This document shows positions 20,248 to 29,704 of a DNA stretch of 64,000 nucleotides, one piece after another (the stretch's first letter is position 1; every line of letters begins with the position of its first letter). The notes below the pieces were generated by a model. It was not told the DNA's origin, ran no database searches, and worked only from the letters and a program-made list of their open reading frames with translations. The stretch is from Chlamydiae bacterium RIFCSPLOWO2_12_FULL_45_20 (GTDB lineage: Bacteria; Chlamydiota; Chlamydiia; Chlamydiales; SM23-39), in contig MGMD01000010.1 in assembly GCA_001796285.1 (NCBI GenBank), positions 92,708 through 156,707 on the forward strand, in the 5' to 3' direction. Both the position numbers and the translations under genes were made by a program.

Positions 20248-20835
20248 GAGCGACGAAATGTCGTTAATAAGACGCGTCCATTCTGTAAGCGCACTTTCTG
20301 CGGGGTTTTTTTCATGCTCCCGATGAAGATTTTGGATCAGTTCCATGTAGGGAAAAGGAACCCACTTTTGCCCTGCGTATTCTGTCAGATAGTAGCCAAA
20401 TGAATGGGGAAGGTTTTGTGGATAATGGAGAATTTTTTTCACCAAAAGGCGAAATTTTTCTTCGACCTCTTTTTGTTTAAAGGAAAGACTATCTTCCATA
20501 AGAGCGGACCAGATGAGGGAAAGCTCGTTTAGAAATCGCACGTCCTCCGAGCGGTTCTCGGTTTTTAAAATTTCTAAAGCTGCCTGCAGGGCAGCTAAAG
20601 GGTTGCCAACGCCTTTTGCGTGTTGATGTGCCTCTAAAAAAAAATCGACCGTTTTTTGGAAGAGATGTACTACGTAAGCCGTAAACTTTAAGCGAGTCCT
20701 TGGGGGTTCCTCATCGTCCGGAGGCTTAGGAACTTCTCCTTTAGTCTGTCTTTCTCCAATAGGTTCCACGCGGTATTTTTCAAATGGGTCTAGTGGATCT
20801 GGGCCTATAGGAGCGCTATACTGAACGTGATTCAA
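20239..20835 (-). CDS. hypothetical protein, 198 aa
   Basis: I do not recognise a family. The N terminus is Pro/Asp/Glu-rich and probably disordered (about residues 8-45, including PKPPDDEEPPRT). The remainder is predicted mostly helical and soluble, with no signal peptide or membrane segment. The frame opens at TTG (20835); no in-frame ATG exists upstream before a stop, and a GTG at codon 23 is an alternative start. A TATAAT box (minus strand, 20844-20839) sits right at the start. It lies between hisS and the divergent uhpC, which are neighbours in Chlamydia, so it is an insertion or lineage-specific gene. The disordered N terminus would fit a secreted or chaperone-bound protein, but that is speculation. 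Confidence 0.65.
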   Translation of the reverse strand: MNHVQYSAPIGPDPLDPFEKYRVEPIGERQTKGEVPKPPDDEEPPRTRLKFTAYVVHLFQKTVDFFLEAHQHAKGVGNPLAALQAALEILKTENRSEDVRFLNELSLIWSALMEDSLSFKQKEVEEKFRLLVKKILHYPQNLPHSFGYYLTEYAGQKWVPFPYMELIQNLHREHEKNPAESALTEWTRLINDISSLLQ

Positions 20836-20885
20836 ATCATTATACCAGTTAACTATTCCTCATACTATTTGAAAAGACCTTTTTG

Positions 20886-20914
20886 TTGACAGAAGGGAAT
20901 CGGTGCTTTACTCT
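20886..20914 (+). promoter_or_regulatory. uhpC promoter
   Basis: Perfect -35 TTGACA (20886-20891), 17-bp spacer, TACTCT (20909-20914). The predicted leader is about 35 nt and contains AGGAGAGG at 20941-20948, 6 nt before the GTG start. Confidence 0.5.
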
Positions 20915-20954
20915 AAAAGCTTTTCCAACCCCGGATCCCAAGGAGAGGACCCTC

Positions 20955-22295
20955 GTGTCTGTTTTGGATGTGTTCAAACCTGCCCCAGCCATAGACGAAA
21001 TCCAAGATCCAAATCTCATAAAAAAAAAGTATAAATATTGGCGGATCCGCACATTTTATGCGATGTGGGCGGGCTATGCTTTTTACTACTTCACCAGGAA
21101 GAGCTTCACCTTTGCCATGCCCCTCATGCAAAGCGAATTGGGGCTCGGCAAGTTCGAACTCGGCCTTTTGGGAAGCATTCTTTATCTTTCCTATGGAGCC
21201 AGCAAGTTTTTAAGCGGAATGTTAGGGGATCGATCGAATCCTCGCTATTTCATGTCCATCGGGCTGATTTTGACAGGCGTTTTCAACATTTTTTTCGGGA
21301 TGTCTTCAGCGTTTTGGGCATTTGCTCTTTTTTGGGGGTTGAACGGGGTTTTCCAGGGCTGGGGGTGGCCAGGATGCGCTAAACTGCTAACTCACTGGTA
21401 CTCTCAATCAGAAAGGGGGAGATGGTGGAGCATGTGGAATACATCTCATAACATCGGCGGTTCTGTGATCCCTCTCCTTGTCGCCACCTGCGCTGTCTAT
21501 TATGGATGGAGAATGGCTATGTACATCCCAGGGATGATTTGCATTTTGGCGGGACTTTTTGTTATGAATCGTTTAAGAGATACCCCCGTATCCATGGGGC
21601 TTCCCTCTATAGAAAGGTTTCGGGGGGATGAGATGCACTCTGGGTCTACGAAAAAAAGTGGCCATCTCTCCCCCAAAGAGCTTCTTTTCGAGTATGTCAT
21701 TAAAAATCGGTATATTTGGCTCCTTGCAGCCGCTTACTTTCTAATCTATGTGATTAGAACCGCTGTGAATGATTGGAGTATGGTTTATCTCATTGAAGTC
21801 AAGCATTACACGATGAAGGAAGCGGGTATTTGCCTGTTTTGGTTTGAATGGGGAGGTCTGTTCGGAAGCCTGACTGCCGGCTGGGCGTCTGATTTGCTGT
21901 TTGGTGGGAGAAGAAATCCCATCAATGTCATTTTTACTCTTGGGATTCTAGCTCTCATCTTTGCTTTTGGAGTGAGTGATAATTCTTCTGTGCTTTTAAA
22001 CGCAGTCTATATTTTTCTCTTTGGCTTTTTTATTTTTGGACCCCAAATGCTCATTGGTATGGCTGCAGCAGAGCTCTCTCACAAAAATGCTACGGCTACC
22101 GCTACGGGCTTTGTGGGTTGTTTTGCCTATCTCGGTGCAGCGGCGGCTGGAGCTCCGCTTGGCGCTATTGCTCAGACTTGGGGATGGGATATGTATCTAA
22201 TGACTCTATTTATTTGCGGAGTTCTTGGGGCTCTTATTCTCCTCCCCCTTTGGTCCATTCGCTCTAACCCCAAAGAAGTTGCAGCGCCAGCATGA
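20955..22295 (+). CDS. uhpC: hexose-phosphate antiporter UhpC-like
   Basis: Major-facilitator transporter of the organophosphate:phosphate antiporter family, importing glucose-6-phosphate from the host cytosol in exchange for phosphate. About 446 residues with 12 hydrophobic helices. The OPA-family signature region GLNGVFQGWGWPGCAKLLTHWY and the FGRKSF-like segment YYFTRKSF near helix 1 are clear. I choose the GTG at 20955 because of the AGGAGAGG ribosome-binding site; the frame is open 24 codons further upstream but through the promoter. Order uhpC-dnaE as in Chlamydia (CT544/CT545). The 3' end overlaps dnaE by 4 nt. Confidence 0.93.
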   Translation: MSVLDVFKPAPAIDEIQDPNLIKKKYKYWRIRTFYAMWAGYAFYYFTRKSFTFAMPLMQSELGLGKFELGLLGSILYLSYGASKFLSGMLGDRSNPRYFMSIGLILTGVFNIFFGMSSAFWAFALFWGLNGVFQGWGWPGCAKLLTHWYSQSERGRWWSMWNTSHNIGGSVIPLLVATCAVYYGWRMAMYIPGMICILAGLFVMNRLRDTPVSMGLPSIERFRGDEMHSGSTKKSGHLSPKELLFEYVIKNRYIWLLAAAYFLIYVIRTAVNDWSMVYLIEVKHYTMKEAGICLFWFEWGGLFGSLTAGWASDLLFGGRRNPINVIFTLGILALIFAFGVSDNSSVLLNAVYIFLFGFFIFGPQMLIGMAAAELSHKNATATATGFVGCFAYLGAAAAGAPLGAIAQTWGWDMYLMTLFICGVLGALILLPLWSIRSNPKEVAAPA

Positions 22296-25200
22296 CCTCC
22301 TCTTCCCCGCTATCCCCTTCTCAAACAACGCAACCCCAGGGCTTTGGCGCTGTCGAGCAGCCCATTGCAGAATCACGTTCCGTATATGTGCCCCTTAATG
22401 TGCACTCCCAATACTCGATCCTTAACTCGACTGCCAGTGTTTCTCTTTTAGCCAAAACAGCAAAGCGCTTCAAAATGCCAGCTATTGCCATTACTGATGA
22501 TGGCAATCTCTACGGAGTGGTGGACTTTTATAAAGCTTGTAGGTCTCAGGGAGTCAAGCCGATTATCGGCTGTGAAATGTGGATGGCTCCTAGCTCGCGT
22601 TTCGAAAAAAAACGAACGCCAGGGCTTTCGAATGGAATGCCCATTGTGCTCTTAGCGAAAGATTATGTGGGCTTTCAACATCTCTCCAGGCTGTCGTCTA
22701 TTGGTTTTTTAGAGGGGTTTTATTACCAGCCGCGTATTGATAAGGAAGTGTTAACAGCGCATCAAGAAGGGCTTATTTGTCTTCTATCAGACATTACAGA
22801 TGTAGAGTGGTATCACCAGCTCTTTGGCGAGGATTTTTACCTGGACATTCGCAGGCATCCCCTAAGCCGAGATGAAATTCAGGAGAGTTGGCTCGCTCAA
22901 AAGTATCGTGATGCATGGGAAACCCAAGAAAAGAAGAACCAAGAGCTGATCCGTCTATCTAAGACATTGGGAATTGAGTTGGTGGCCACCAACAAGATTC
23001 ACTACATCGAACGAGAAGATTGGCGCGCACATGAGATCCTTTTAAACATCCAATCTGGAGAGCCTTGCGAAATTTGGGAAAGAGACTCCCAGGGCAATCC
23101 AAAAAATAAAGCAGCGAATCCAAAGCGCGAGACGATGTCTACGCGAGAACTGTATTTCAAGTCGCCTGAGGAAATGGCAGATCTTTTTCAAGACCTCCCT
23201 CAGGCTCTCGAAAATACTTTGAAAGTGGCGGCAAAATGTAATGCTGAACTCGATTTTAAGACCAAGCATTATCCTATCTTTATCCCTCCTGGGTTGGATG
23301 AAAAAAAAGCTACAAAAAAAGAACGGTTAAAAGTAGCAGAACAGTTTTTATACGATCTTTGTGTGAAGGGTATTCAGGAGCGCTATACCCCGGAGAGGCT
23401 TGCCAAAGTGCCGGGAGATAACCCGCTGGACATCGTTAGGAAGCGCTTTGAGTATGAATTTAATATTCTCACATCGAAGGGAATGTGCGATTATATGCTC
23501 ATCGTTTACGACTTCATTTCCTGGGCCAAGGCCAGGGGAATTCCCGTAGGGCCAGGAAGAGGTTCTGCGGCAGGTTCGATTATATCCTACTTGATGGGAA
23601 TTACGGATATCGAACCGCTGCGCTTTCACCTTTTCTTTGAGAGATTTATCAATCCAGAAAGGATTTCCTACCCCGATATTGACGTCGACATCTGTATGGA
23701 CAGGCGCCAAGAGGTGATTCATTATGTCGTTGCGAAGTATGGCAAGGAAAAGGTCGCCCAAATCATTACCTTTGGCACGATGAAGGCAAAGATGGCGATT
23801 CGGGATGTAGGCAGGGTATTGAATGTTCCGCTTTCCAAGGTGAACAAAATAGCTGCCCTAGTTCCAGAAGATCCTACGATGACGTTAGAGAAGGCGTTTA
23901 AGATTGACCCAGAGCTTGCACGTCTCATGGAAACGGATGAAGAAGCGAAAGCTGTTTTGGAAATGGCTCAAAAGACGGAAGGTTCGATTCGCAACACAAG
24001 TACTCATGCAGCAGGTCTCATTATCTCAGCCAGTGCGATTATGGAGCATATCCCCGTTTGTACCGCAAAAGACTCCGATATGGTTGTTACGCAATATGCG
24101 ATGAAGCCGGTAGAGAGTGTGGGGATGCTAAAAATCGACTTTTTAGGGCTTAAAACACTCACGTCGATTCAAAAATGCGCTAATGCGGTAGAAAAAAGCA
24201 CGATGCAAAAGATCGACTGGGGCAATTTGCCTTTGGATGATCAGCCCACCTTCGACCTTTTAAACCAGGGCAAGACGCTAGGGGTATTTCAGCTAGAATC
24301 TAGCGGGATGCAGGATCTGTCTAAGCAGCTCCATATTGACGTATTTGAAGAAGTAATCGCCGTCGGAGCCTTATATCGACCGGGACCCATGGACATGATC
24401 CCCTCGTTTATCAACCGCAAGCACGGAAAAGAAAAGATCGAGATAGACCATCCTCTAATGAAAGAGATCTTATCTGAGACTTACGGGGTCATGGTCTATC
24501 AGGAACAAGTGATGCAGATTGCTAGCAATTTAGCAGGCTATTCCTTGGGCGAAGGGGATGTTTTGCGGCGTGCGATGGGAAAAAAAGATCGAGAAGAAAT
24601 GAATCGGCAAAAAGAAAAATTTGTCAGTGGTTGTGAAAACAAGGGGATCTCTCCAGGTACAGCTGTGCTGATCTTCGAGAAGATCGAAAAATTTGCCTCT
24701 TACGGCTTTAATAAATCCCATGCGGCGGCCTATGCCTATCTTTCCTATGCGACCGCTTATTTTAAAGCTAACTATCCGAAGGAGTGGATGGCTGCTTTGA
24801 TGACCTCAGATCAGCATGATACGACAAAACTGGCCAAATTTATCGCTGAGGCTAAGTCCTTGAACATTCGTGTTCTTCCCCCAGATATCAACCAGGCTTC
24901 CAGAGAGTTTGCCGCTTCGAAAGATGGCATCCGCTTTGCAATGGCAGGGATTAAGGGCATGGGGATTGGCGGCGTGGATGCAATCTTAGAGGAGAGGGAA
25001 AAAAATGGACCGTATCAGAACCTGTTTGAGTTTATTCAGCGGGTTGACAAAACGCGGGTGGGGAAAAAACACATCGAACTGCTAATCGATGCAGGAGCCT
25101 TGGACTTTACGAACGGGTCTCGCGATGCGATGCGAGAAAGCGTAGAGGAGATGTATGAAAGGGCGTTACAAGAGCAAAAAGAAAAGGCCATGGGGGTTTT

Positions 25201-26032
25201 GAATCTCTTTACGTTCATCGAAACACCGGAAGTGGCAGCCTTGACAAATCCACTCAAAGTAGTTAGTCCTTCAACCAAATTGCAACTCTATCAGAGAGAA
25301 AAAGAGCTTTTGGGCTTCTATTTAACAGGGCATCCCATGGATGGGTATAAAAAAGTTCTGGGTCGACTTTCTTGTGTTCCATTAACCGAAGTGGGAAGGC
25401 TCGAGGATGGGAGTGTATTTAGAGCCGCTTTTGTCGTAGAAACAGCGACTGTGAAAGTGTCGGCCAAAAATCAAAAGAAATTTGCGATTCTCATCATTAG
25501 CGATGGGATAGAGCGTTTTGAGCTGCCTGTATGGTCTGAATTATTTGAGGAAAAAGGGGCTTTACTCAATGAGAATCAGCTCCTTTATGGAATTTTACAG
25601 CTGGAAAAAAAAGAAGGGGCGAGTCAGCTTTCATGCCGCTATTTAGACGATCTTGTAAGCATTGACGAGGAAAGGATCAAGCTTTGCGACGATGCATTGG
25701 AAAAGATCAGACAGCAAGTCAAAGCTAAGACTGGCTTCGATAACAAGCGGAAGGCCAAGCAAGAAAAGGAGGGCAAGGTAGAAAAAGAAAACATCTCTAA
25801 ACTTTCCATAGAAGTAGACGCTGATCGGGTACGCTTCAGTCAAATCCTTCAACTCAAGGAGCTTTTCCGTTCTTATCCAGGTAAATCAACGCTAGAGATG
25901 CATTTTCGTGTCGGTAGCAAGCGGCTCGGCACTGTTTTTGTGGACTCTCAATGGGGCGTCAATGCAAACTCAGAATTTCAGAAAAAACTGGCTGAGCTGA
26001 TAGCGACCTTTGGTTCGATTTTCTTATCCTGA
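22292..26032 (+). CDS. dnaE: DNA polymerase III alpha subunit
   Basis: Replicative polymerase, 1246 residues. The N-terminal PHP domain (HSQYSILNSTASV, about 38-50) is present. The catalytic palm has GPGRGSAAGSI (about 422) and YPDIDVDICMDRR (about 457-470) carrying the metal-binding aspartates. The fingers and tandem helix-hairpin-helix region follow (SYGFNKSHAAAYA, about 805), then an OB fold near 1000-1080 and a C-terminal tau-binding region. The first ~30 residues are a Ser/Pro/Gln-rich extension. Starts inside the end of uhpC, so translationally coupled. Confidence 0.97.
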   Translation: MTSSSPLSPSQTTQPQGFGAVEQPIAESRSVYVPLNVHSQYSILNSTASVSLLAKTAKRFKMPAIAITDDGNLYGVVDFYKACRSQGVKPIIGCEMWMAPSSRFEKKRTPGLSNGMPIVLLAKDYVGFQHLSRLSSIGFLEGFYYQPRIDKEVLTAHQEGLICLLSDITDVEWYHQLFGEDFYLDIRRHPLSRDEIQESWLAQKYRDAWETQEKKNQELIRLSKTLGIELVATNKIHYIEREDWRAHEILLNIQSGEPCEIWERDSQGNPKNKAANPKRETMSTRELYFKSPEEMADLFQDLPQALENTLKVAAKCNAELDFKTKHYPIFIPPGLDEKKATKKERLKVAEQFLYDLCVKGIQERYTPERLAKVPGDNPLDIVRKRFEYEFNILTSKGMCDYMLIVYDFISWAKARGIPVGPGRGSAAGSIISYLMGITDIEPLRFHLFFERFINPERISYPDIDVDICMDRRQEVIHYVVAKYGKEKVAQIITFGTMKAKMAIRDVGRVLNVPLSKVNKIAALVPEDPTMTLEKAFKIDPELARLMETDEEAKAVLEMAQKTEGSIRNTSTHAAGLIISASAIMEHIPVCTAKDSDMVVTQYAMKPVESVGMLKIDFLGLKTLTSIQKCANAVEKSTMQKIDWGNLPLDDQPTFDLLNQGKTLGVFQLESSGMQDLSKQLHIDVFEEVIAVGALYRPGPMDMIPSFINRKHGKEKIEIDHPLMKEILSETYGVMVYQEQVMQIASNLAGYSLGEGDVLRRAMGKKDREEMNRQKEKFVSGCENKGISPGTAVLIFEKIEKFASYGFNKSHAAAYAYLSYATAYFKANYPKEWMAALMTSDQHDTTKLAKFIAEAKSLNIRVLPPDINQASREFAASKDGIRFAMAGIKGMGIGGVDAILEEREKNGPYQNLFEFIQRVDKTRVGKKHIELLIDAGALDFTNGSRDAMRESVEEMYERALQEQKEKAMGVLNLFTFIETPEVAALTNPLKVVSPSTKLQLYQREKELLGFYLTGHPMDGYKKVLGRLSCVPLTEVGRLEDGSVFRAAFVVETATVKVSAKNQKKFAILIISDGIERFELPVWSELFEEKGALLNENQLLYGILQLEKKEGASQLSCRYLDDLVSIDEERIKLCDDALEKIRQQVKAKTGFDNKRKAKQEKEGKVEKENISKLSIEVDADRVRFSQILQLKELFRSYPGKSTLEMHFRVGSKRLGTVFVDSQWGVNANSEFQKKLAELIATFGSIFLS

Positions 26033-26049
26033 ATGGAGATGCAAAAGAG

Positions 26050-26078
26050 TTGACACCAAATCTGGAATGTTCTAACGT
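26050..26078 (+). promoter_or_regulatory. candidate promoter of the bamD-like gene
   Basis: TTGACA (26050-26055), 17-bp spacer, TAACGT (26073-26078). The -10 box ends 6 nt before the ATG at 26085, and no Shine-Dalgarno site is present between them. Confidence 0.4.
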
Positions 26079-26084
26079 ACTCCC

Positions 26085-27011
26085 ATGAAAATGTTTCTCT
26101 GGGTTCTGTTTTTTGGTTTTTCCTCACTAACGGCTTTGGATGAGCATGAGCTAGAGTGGAAAGAGGGACCTTCGGTGCAGGAATATAATAGTGCTCTTCA
26201 ACAGGCGCTGAATGCCGGCAATTGGTGGGCAGTCATTGATTATGCAAATTTGATCTCTTATAATTATGCGACTACCGCTTTTGCTAAGGAAGCCTCTTAT
26301 TTTATGGGAGAGGCTTACTTTAAGCTGGGCTATTACGAAGCTGCCAATGAGTCTTTTTCCGCTTATTTGAACCATGTTGTCTCTCCCAAACATTTCGAGG
26401 AAGCCATAGAATACAAATACAGCATTGCGGAAGCTTATGCTAACGGCAAGAATAAGAGGTTGTTCGGCTCCATTAAAATGCCTGCCTGGGTGCCAGCCAA
26501 GGAAGACTCGATCGAAATTTTTGATGAAGTCATTGCCGTCTCCCCCCATTCTGATTTAGCCATCCGGTCCTTACTTTATAAGGCGCGTATACAGACCTAC
26601 CTGGAGGATTTTAAACCAAGCATAGAGACTCTGGATGTGTTAATTAGAAGATTCCCGAAGCACGAATTAGCGGCTGAGGCTTATTTAGAAAAAAGCAAGG
26701 TCTACTTGCTTCAGTGTCAGGCGCAGAACTTAGACCCTGAAATTTTAGACTTAAGTTTGCTGAATTTGCGGAAATTTCGCCTAGCTTTCCCAAGAGAGCC
26801 GAGGCTTGAGGAAGCTGAAAAAATTTATCGAGATATGCAAGAGATTTTTGGTGGAAGTCTCTATGAAACGGGGTATTTTTTTGAGCGGACCAAAAAAATT
26901 CCAGCCTCGATTCTCTACTACCATAAGGTGATTGCCAAGTATCCCGACACGGAGGCTGCCCATGTTTCCAGGAAAAAGCTCGAGACTCTCGAGTCTTCTC
27001 CTCAGCTGTAG
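26085..27011 (+). CDS. bamD: BamD/YfiO-like TPR outer-membrane assembly protein
   Basis: 308 residues. A signal peptide (residues 1-17, MKMFLWVLFFGFSSLTA) is followed by tandem tetratricopeptide-type helices (AKEASYFMGEAYFKLGYYEAANESF; AIRSLLYKARIQTYLEDF; PASILYYHKVIAKYPDTEAA). This architecture and its place after dnaE match the chlamydial CT547 protein, which I regard as the BamD-like component of the beta-barrel assembly machine. No lipobox Cys is visible after the signal, unlike E. coli BamD. It overlaps the next gene by 50 nt. Confidence 0.72.
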   Translation: MKMFLWVLFFGFSSLTALDEHELEWKEGPSVQEYNSALQQALNAGNWWAVIDYANLISYNYATTAFAKEASYFMGEAYFKLGYYEAANESFSAYLNHVVSPKHFEEAIEYKYSIAEAYANGKNKRLFGSIKMPAWVPAKEDSIEIFDEVIAVSPHSDLAIRSLLYKARIQTYLEDFKPSIETLDVLIRRFPKHELAAEAYLEKSKVYLLQCQAQNLDPEILDLSLLNLRKFRLAFPREPRLEEAEKIYRDMQEIFGGSLYETGYFFERTKKIPASILYYHKVIAKYPDTEAAHVSRKKLETLESSPQL

Positions 27012-27624
27012 CCTTCTTAGCTCCTGCGGATATCAGTGGACTTTCGAGCACCCAGATTCTATTGTTCCAACAGTTAGCGTGCCCTTTATCCTTGGCGATG
27101 AAGAGGGGTTCTTAACCTCTGCAATCATTGAGCAGTTAAGTGTAGGGGGGCTTGTTGATGTCGTTTCTTCGGGAGGTGACTATGTACTGCAAGTGGCCAT
27201 TGTCGCTTGCAATATAGAAAAGATCGGATTTCGCATTGACCCGCAAGAAGTGGAGGGCAAGGTGCGGAACAACTTACTCGCAACGGAAGGACGGAAGAGC
27301 TTAAGCGTTAAAGCAGGTCTTTATAGGTCGGGAGAGTTGGTGCATGGCCCTTACACCCTTACCGCTGAGGCTGATTACGATTACGTGGATGGGGACTCGA
27401 TTCGGGATCTGACTTTTGTAAATCCTGAGGGGATAACAGTGACTGTGCTGCCATTTTCCTTGGGGCAGCTAGAACCCATTAATTCTGCGGAAAGTTCGGC
27501 TCAAACCCCTTTATATCGGCAAATTGCGAAGAAAATTGTGGATGCGCTATCTTCAAGCTTGTGGAACAAAGAGTCTTTAGCGCTGAGATCAGCTCGATTC
27601 GACGGATGCAAGAGTGGGTCCTAG
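26962..27624 (+). CDS. putative LptE-like outer-membrane lipoprotein
   Basis: 220 residues starting at the ATG at 26962 with GGAGG 7 nt upstream. Signal sequence with a good lipobox (SLLSSC, Cys at about residue 23 of the chosen frame) followed by GYQW, as in LptE/RlpB and related lipopolysaccharide-assembly lipoproteins. The mature part is mixed alpha/beta with no other recognised domain. Position matches CT548 in Chlamydia. The LptE assignment rests on the lipobox-plus-GY start, size and neighbourhood and is inferred. Confidence 0.6.
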   Translation: MFPGKSSRLSSLLLSCSLLSSCGYQWTFEHPDSIVPTVSVPFILGDEEGFLTSAIIEQLSVGGLVDVVSSGGDYVLQVAIVACNIEKIGFRIDPQEVEGKVRNNLLATEGRKSLSVKAGLYRSGELVHGPYTLTAEADYDYVDGDSIRDLTFVNPEGITVTVLPFSLGQLEPINSAESSAQTPLYRQIAKKIVDALSSSLWNKESLALRSARFDGCKSGS

Positions 27625-27974
27625 ATTGTGTTAAGGGAGTCGGATTTAGAAAAAATGAGCTGAATCATATTGAGCTGGCTATAGAAGAGGCAGTCGTAAA
27701 CATCATAACCCACAGCTTTTGCAATCAAAAAGGAGAAGTGGAGATAGGCGTACAACAGCTCCCGTATGGGGTGGAAATTCGCCTTCTGGATCGAGGACCT
27801 CCTTTTAACCCGTTACATCGCAAAGAATTAGACCTCGCCTTACCATTGGATCAAAGAGAAGTGGGTGGATTGGGGATTCACTTTATCAAAAAATGCATGG
27901 ATGAGGTCCGCTATGAGAGATCGGATAGCAACCTGTTAATTTTGGTCAAGCGCGTCTCTAGACCTCTTGCATAA
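27561..27974 (+). CDS. rsbW: RsbW-like anti-sigma factor/serine kinase
   Basis: Histidine-kinase-type ATPase fold of 137 residues. The N box ELAIEEAVVNIITHSF (about 35-50), G1 box LLDRGPPFNP (about 78) and G2 box GGLGIHFIKKCMDEV (about 105) bind ATP. Such proteins form a partner-switching module with an anti-anti-sigma factor, as in Chlamydia (CT549). Starts with GTG inside the previous gene. Its last codons and stop (SRPLA*) are made of a dispersed repeat, so the original C terminus may have been different. Confidence 0.85.
   Translation: MEQRVFSAEISSIRRMQEWVLDCVKGVGFRKNELNHIELAIEEAVVNIITHSFCNQKGEVEIGVQQLPYGVEIRLLDRGPPFNPLHRKELDLALPLDQREVGGLGIHFIKKCMDEVRYERSDSNLLILVKRVSRPLA
27959..27974 (+). 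repeat. dispersed repeat copy forming the 3' end of rsbW
   Basis: TAGACCTCTTGCATAA matches the core of the family exactly. It encodes the final residues of rsbW including the TAA stop. A partial inverted arm (TAGAGGCC, about 27977-27984) follows. Confidence 0.7.
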
Positions 27975-27986
27975 TATAGAGGCCTT

Positions 27987-28418
27987 CTATCCATTTTTCT
28001 CATACAGGGTAAGAGTCTCTTCCGTCTCCAACATATCGACGAGCACATGTTGCAGTACCTTGAGCACGTAGCGAGGGCTGTTATAAACCCCTCGTGTTGA
28101 GAAGATCACCTCTAACTGAGCTTTTTCTGGGTGATTGAGGGCGATGAGAACATAGGTCATGGGTTGGTCTGATTCTACTTTGGGGATGATCCAAACGATG
28201 AACTGCTCATTGAATAGGGTGACTTTTTCAACACTCTCAATGACATGGAAGTATTGGGTTAGATCGTCAGGTTCCCCATTCTCTTCTGAAAGAGAAGATA
28301 GAAGGCCATGTCCATGGAGATAAGAGAGGTCGATCGGGGTGATGCCATCGTGAGCGCAGCTTGGGAGATTATTGACAAACTCTTTATAGGCTTCCTCGAT
28401 CTGAATTGGGTTCAGCAT
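27987..28418 (-). CDS. conserved chlamydial hypothetical protein (CT550-like position)
   Basis: 143 residues, soluble, with no signal peptide or membrane helix and a mixed alpha/beta pattern. Its position between rsbW and dacF corresponds to CT550 in C. trachomatis. I recognise no domain. It is convergent with rsbW and has an ordinary ATG start with a CGGAGG-type ribosome-binding site upstream. Confidence 0.7.
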   Translation of the reverse strand: MLNPIQIEEAYKEFVNNLPSCAHDGITPIDLSYLHGHGLLSSLSEENGEPDDLTQYFHVIESVEKVTLFNEQFIVWIIPKVESDQPMTYVLIALNHPEKAQLEVIFSTRGVYNSPRYVLKVLQHVLVDMLETEETLTLYEKNG

Positions 28419-28534
28419 GCTCTACCTCCGTTTGCCCCGCTCCCTATGTTCAGGTTAGACAAAAAATATTAGTTTGTCAAGTATGACATTATTTCTTGGG
28501 ATTGGTACAATTGTAAGCGCAGCTTCGGTATATT

Positions 28535-29704
28535 TTGAGAGCGATCTTTTTCTTTTTCGTTTTTTGCCTTTATGGGAAATCCCTTGAATTAGAAGTGGGC
28601 GCAGCGTCTGCCATTTTAATGAATGCAGATACGGGGGCTCTACTGTTTGAAAAGCATGCCCATGTGCCTAGTTATCCAGCCAGTATCACAAAAATCGGGA
28701 CGACTCTTTACATCTTAGATCAAGAAGTTCAGCTAGATCAGGTATGTGTCGTCTCTACTGAATCTTTAAAGAGAAGGCCTTCAACAGATTGGGAAAAGTA
28801 TCCTCCTTACTGGCTAGATAAGGATGGGACTACAATGGGGCTGAAGATTGGCGAGGCCTTAACCGTAGAGGCTCTTCTTCACGGCTTGCTGATGGTCTCA
28901 GGTAACGATGCGGCTAATGTTCTTGCAGAAAATATAGGAAGCGGGTCAGTGCCGCAATTCATAGAGAGGGTGAATGAATATTTACGCAAGATCGGTTGTA
29001 AAAACACACAGTTTAGCAATCCACATGGGTTGACCCATCCTGATCATTGGACGACTGCTTATGATGTCGCGCTCATGACGCGCCGAGCTCTGCAGATTCC
29101 CACATTCAGAACGATTATTGGAACTGTGACTTTTTGTCCGCCTCAGACGAACAAACAGCCGGAAAGAGAGTTGGTTACGACAAACCCCTTTGTCAAGCCG
29201 GGTAGTCGATACTACTATCCTAAAGCAATCGGGGGCAAAACGGGTTATACCGCAGCGGCGCAACACACCTGCGTGACGATAGCAGAGCATGAAGGAAGGG
29301 CTCTTATTGCAGTGGTCTTGGGATGTAAAGATCGGTTGATGCGCTATGAGGATACGAAAAAACTTTTGGATACTGCCTTTGCAGAAGAAAAAGTCAGTAG
29401 ACGCTTAATGGGCCCTGAAACGACTTTAAAAAAGAGGGTGCTAGGTGCTAAGTCAGAGGTAAAGGTGAGTTTGGTGAAGCCACTTTCTATCGCATACTTC
29501 CCTTCTGAAGAGCCAAAATGTAAAGCAGTTTTACATTGGAATATCAGCGAGCTTCCGATTCGAAAGGGGCAGAAGGTTGGAGAGGTGCACATCCTTACCG
29601 ATGATGGAAGGTTTTTAGAAAAGGGGGACTTGATTGCTCGAGAGGAAGTCAAGGGAAGGCTATTTTTTACATTGCGAAAGTGGTTGTTCAATCTCTTTAA
29701 ATAG
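28535..29704 (+). CDS. dacF: D-alanyl-D-alanine carboxypeptidase (PBP5/DacF-like)
   Basis: Serine penicillin-binding protein of 389 residues that trims peptidoglycan pentapeptides in the periplasm. A signal peptide lies at about 1-16. The three active-site motifs are SxxK (S50-I-T-K53), SGN (122-124) and KTG (about 235-237). A small beta-rich C-terminal domain (about 285-370) and an amphipathic C-terminal helix (LRKWLFNLFK) for membrane anchoring follow. The frame must start at TTG 28535, since no ATG or GTG precedes the signal peptide before a stop. Relevant to the minimal septal peptidoglycan of chlamydiae. The 3' end overlaps rsmA by 45 nt. Confidence 0.94.
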   Translation: MRAIFFFFVFCLYGKSLELEVGAASAILMNADTGALLFEKHAHVPSYPASITKIGTTLYILDQEVQLDQVCVVSTESLKRRPSTDWEKYPPYWLDKDGTTMGLKIGEALTVEALLHGLLMVSGNDAANVLAENIGSGSVPQFIERVNEYLRKIGCKNTQFSNPHGLTHPDHWTTAYDVALMTRRALQIPTFRTIIGTVTFCPPQTNKQPERELVTTNPFVKPGSRYYYPKAIGGKTGYTAAAQHTCVTIAEHEGRALIAVVLGCKDRLMRYEDTKKLLDTAFAEEKVSRRLMGPETTLKKRVLGAKSEVKVSLVKPLSIAYFPSEEPKCKAVLHWNISELPIRKGQKVGEVHILTDDGRFLEKGDLIAREEVKGRLFFTLRKWLFNLFK

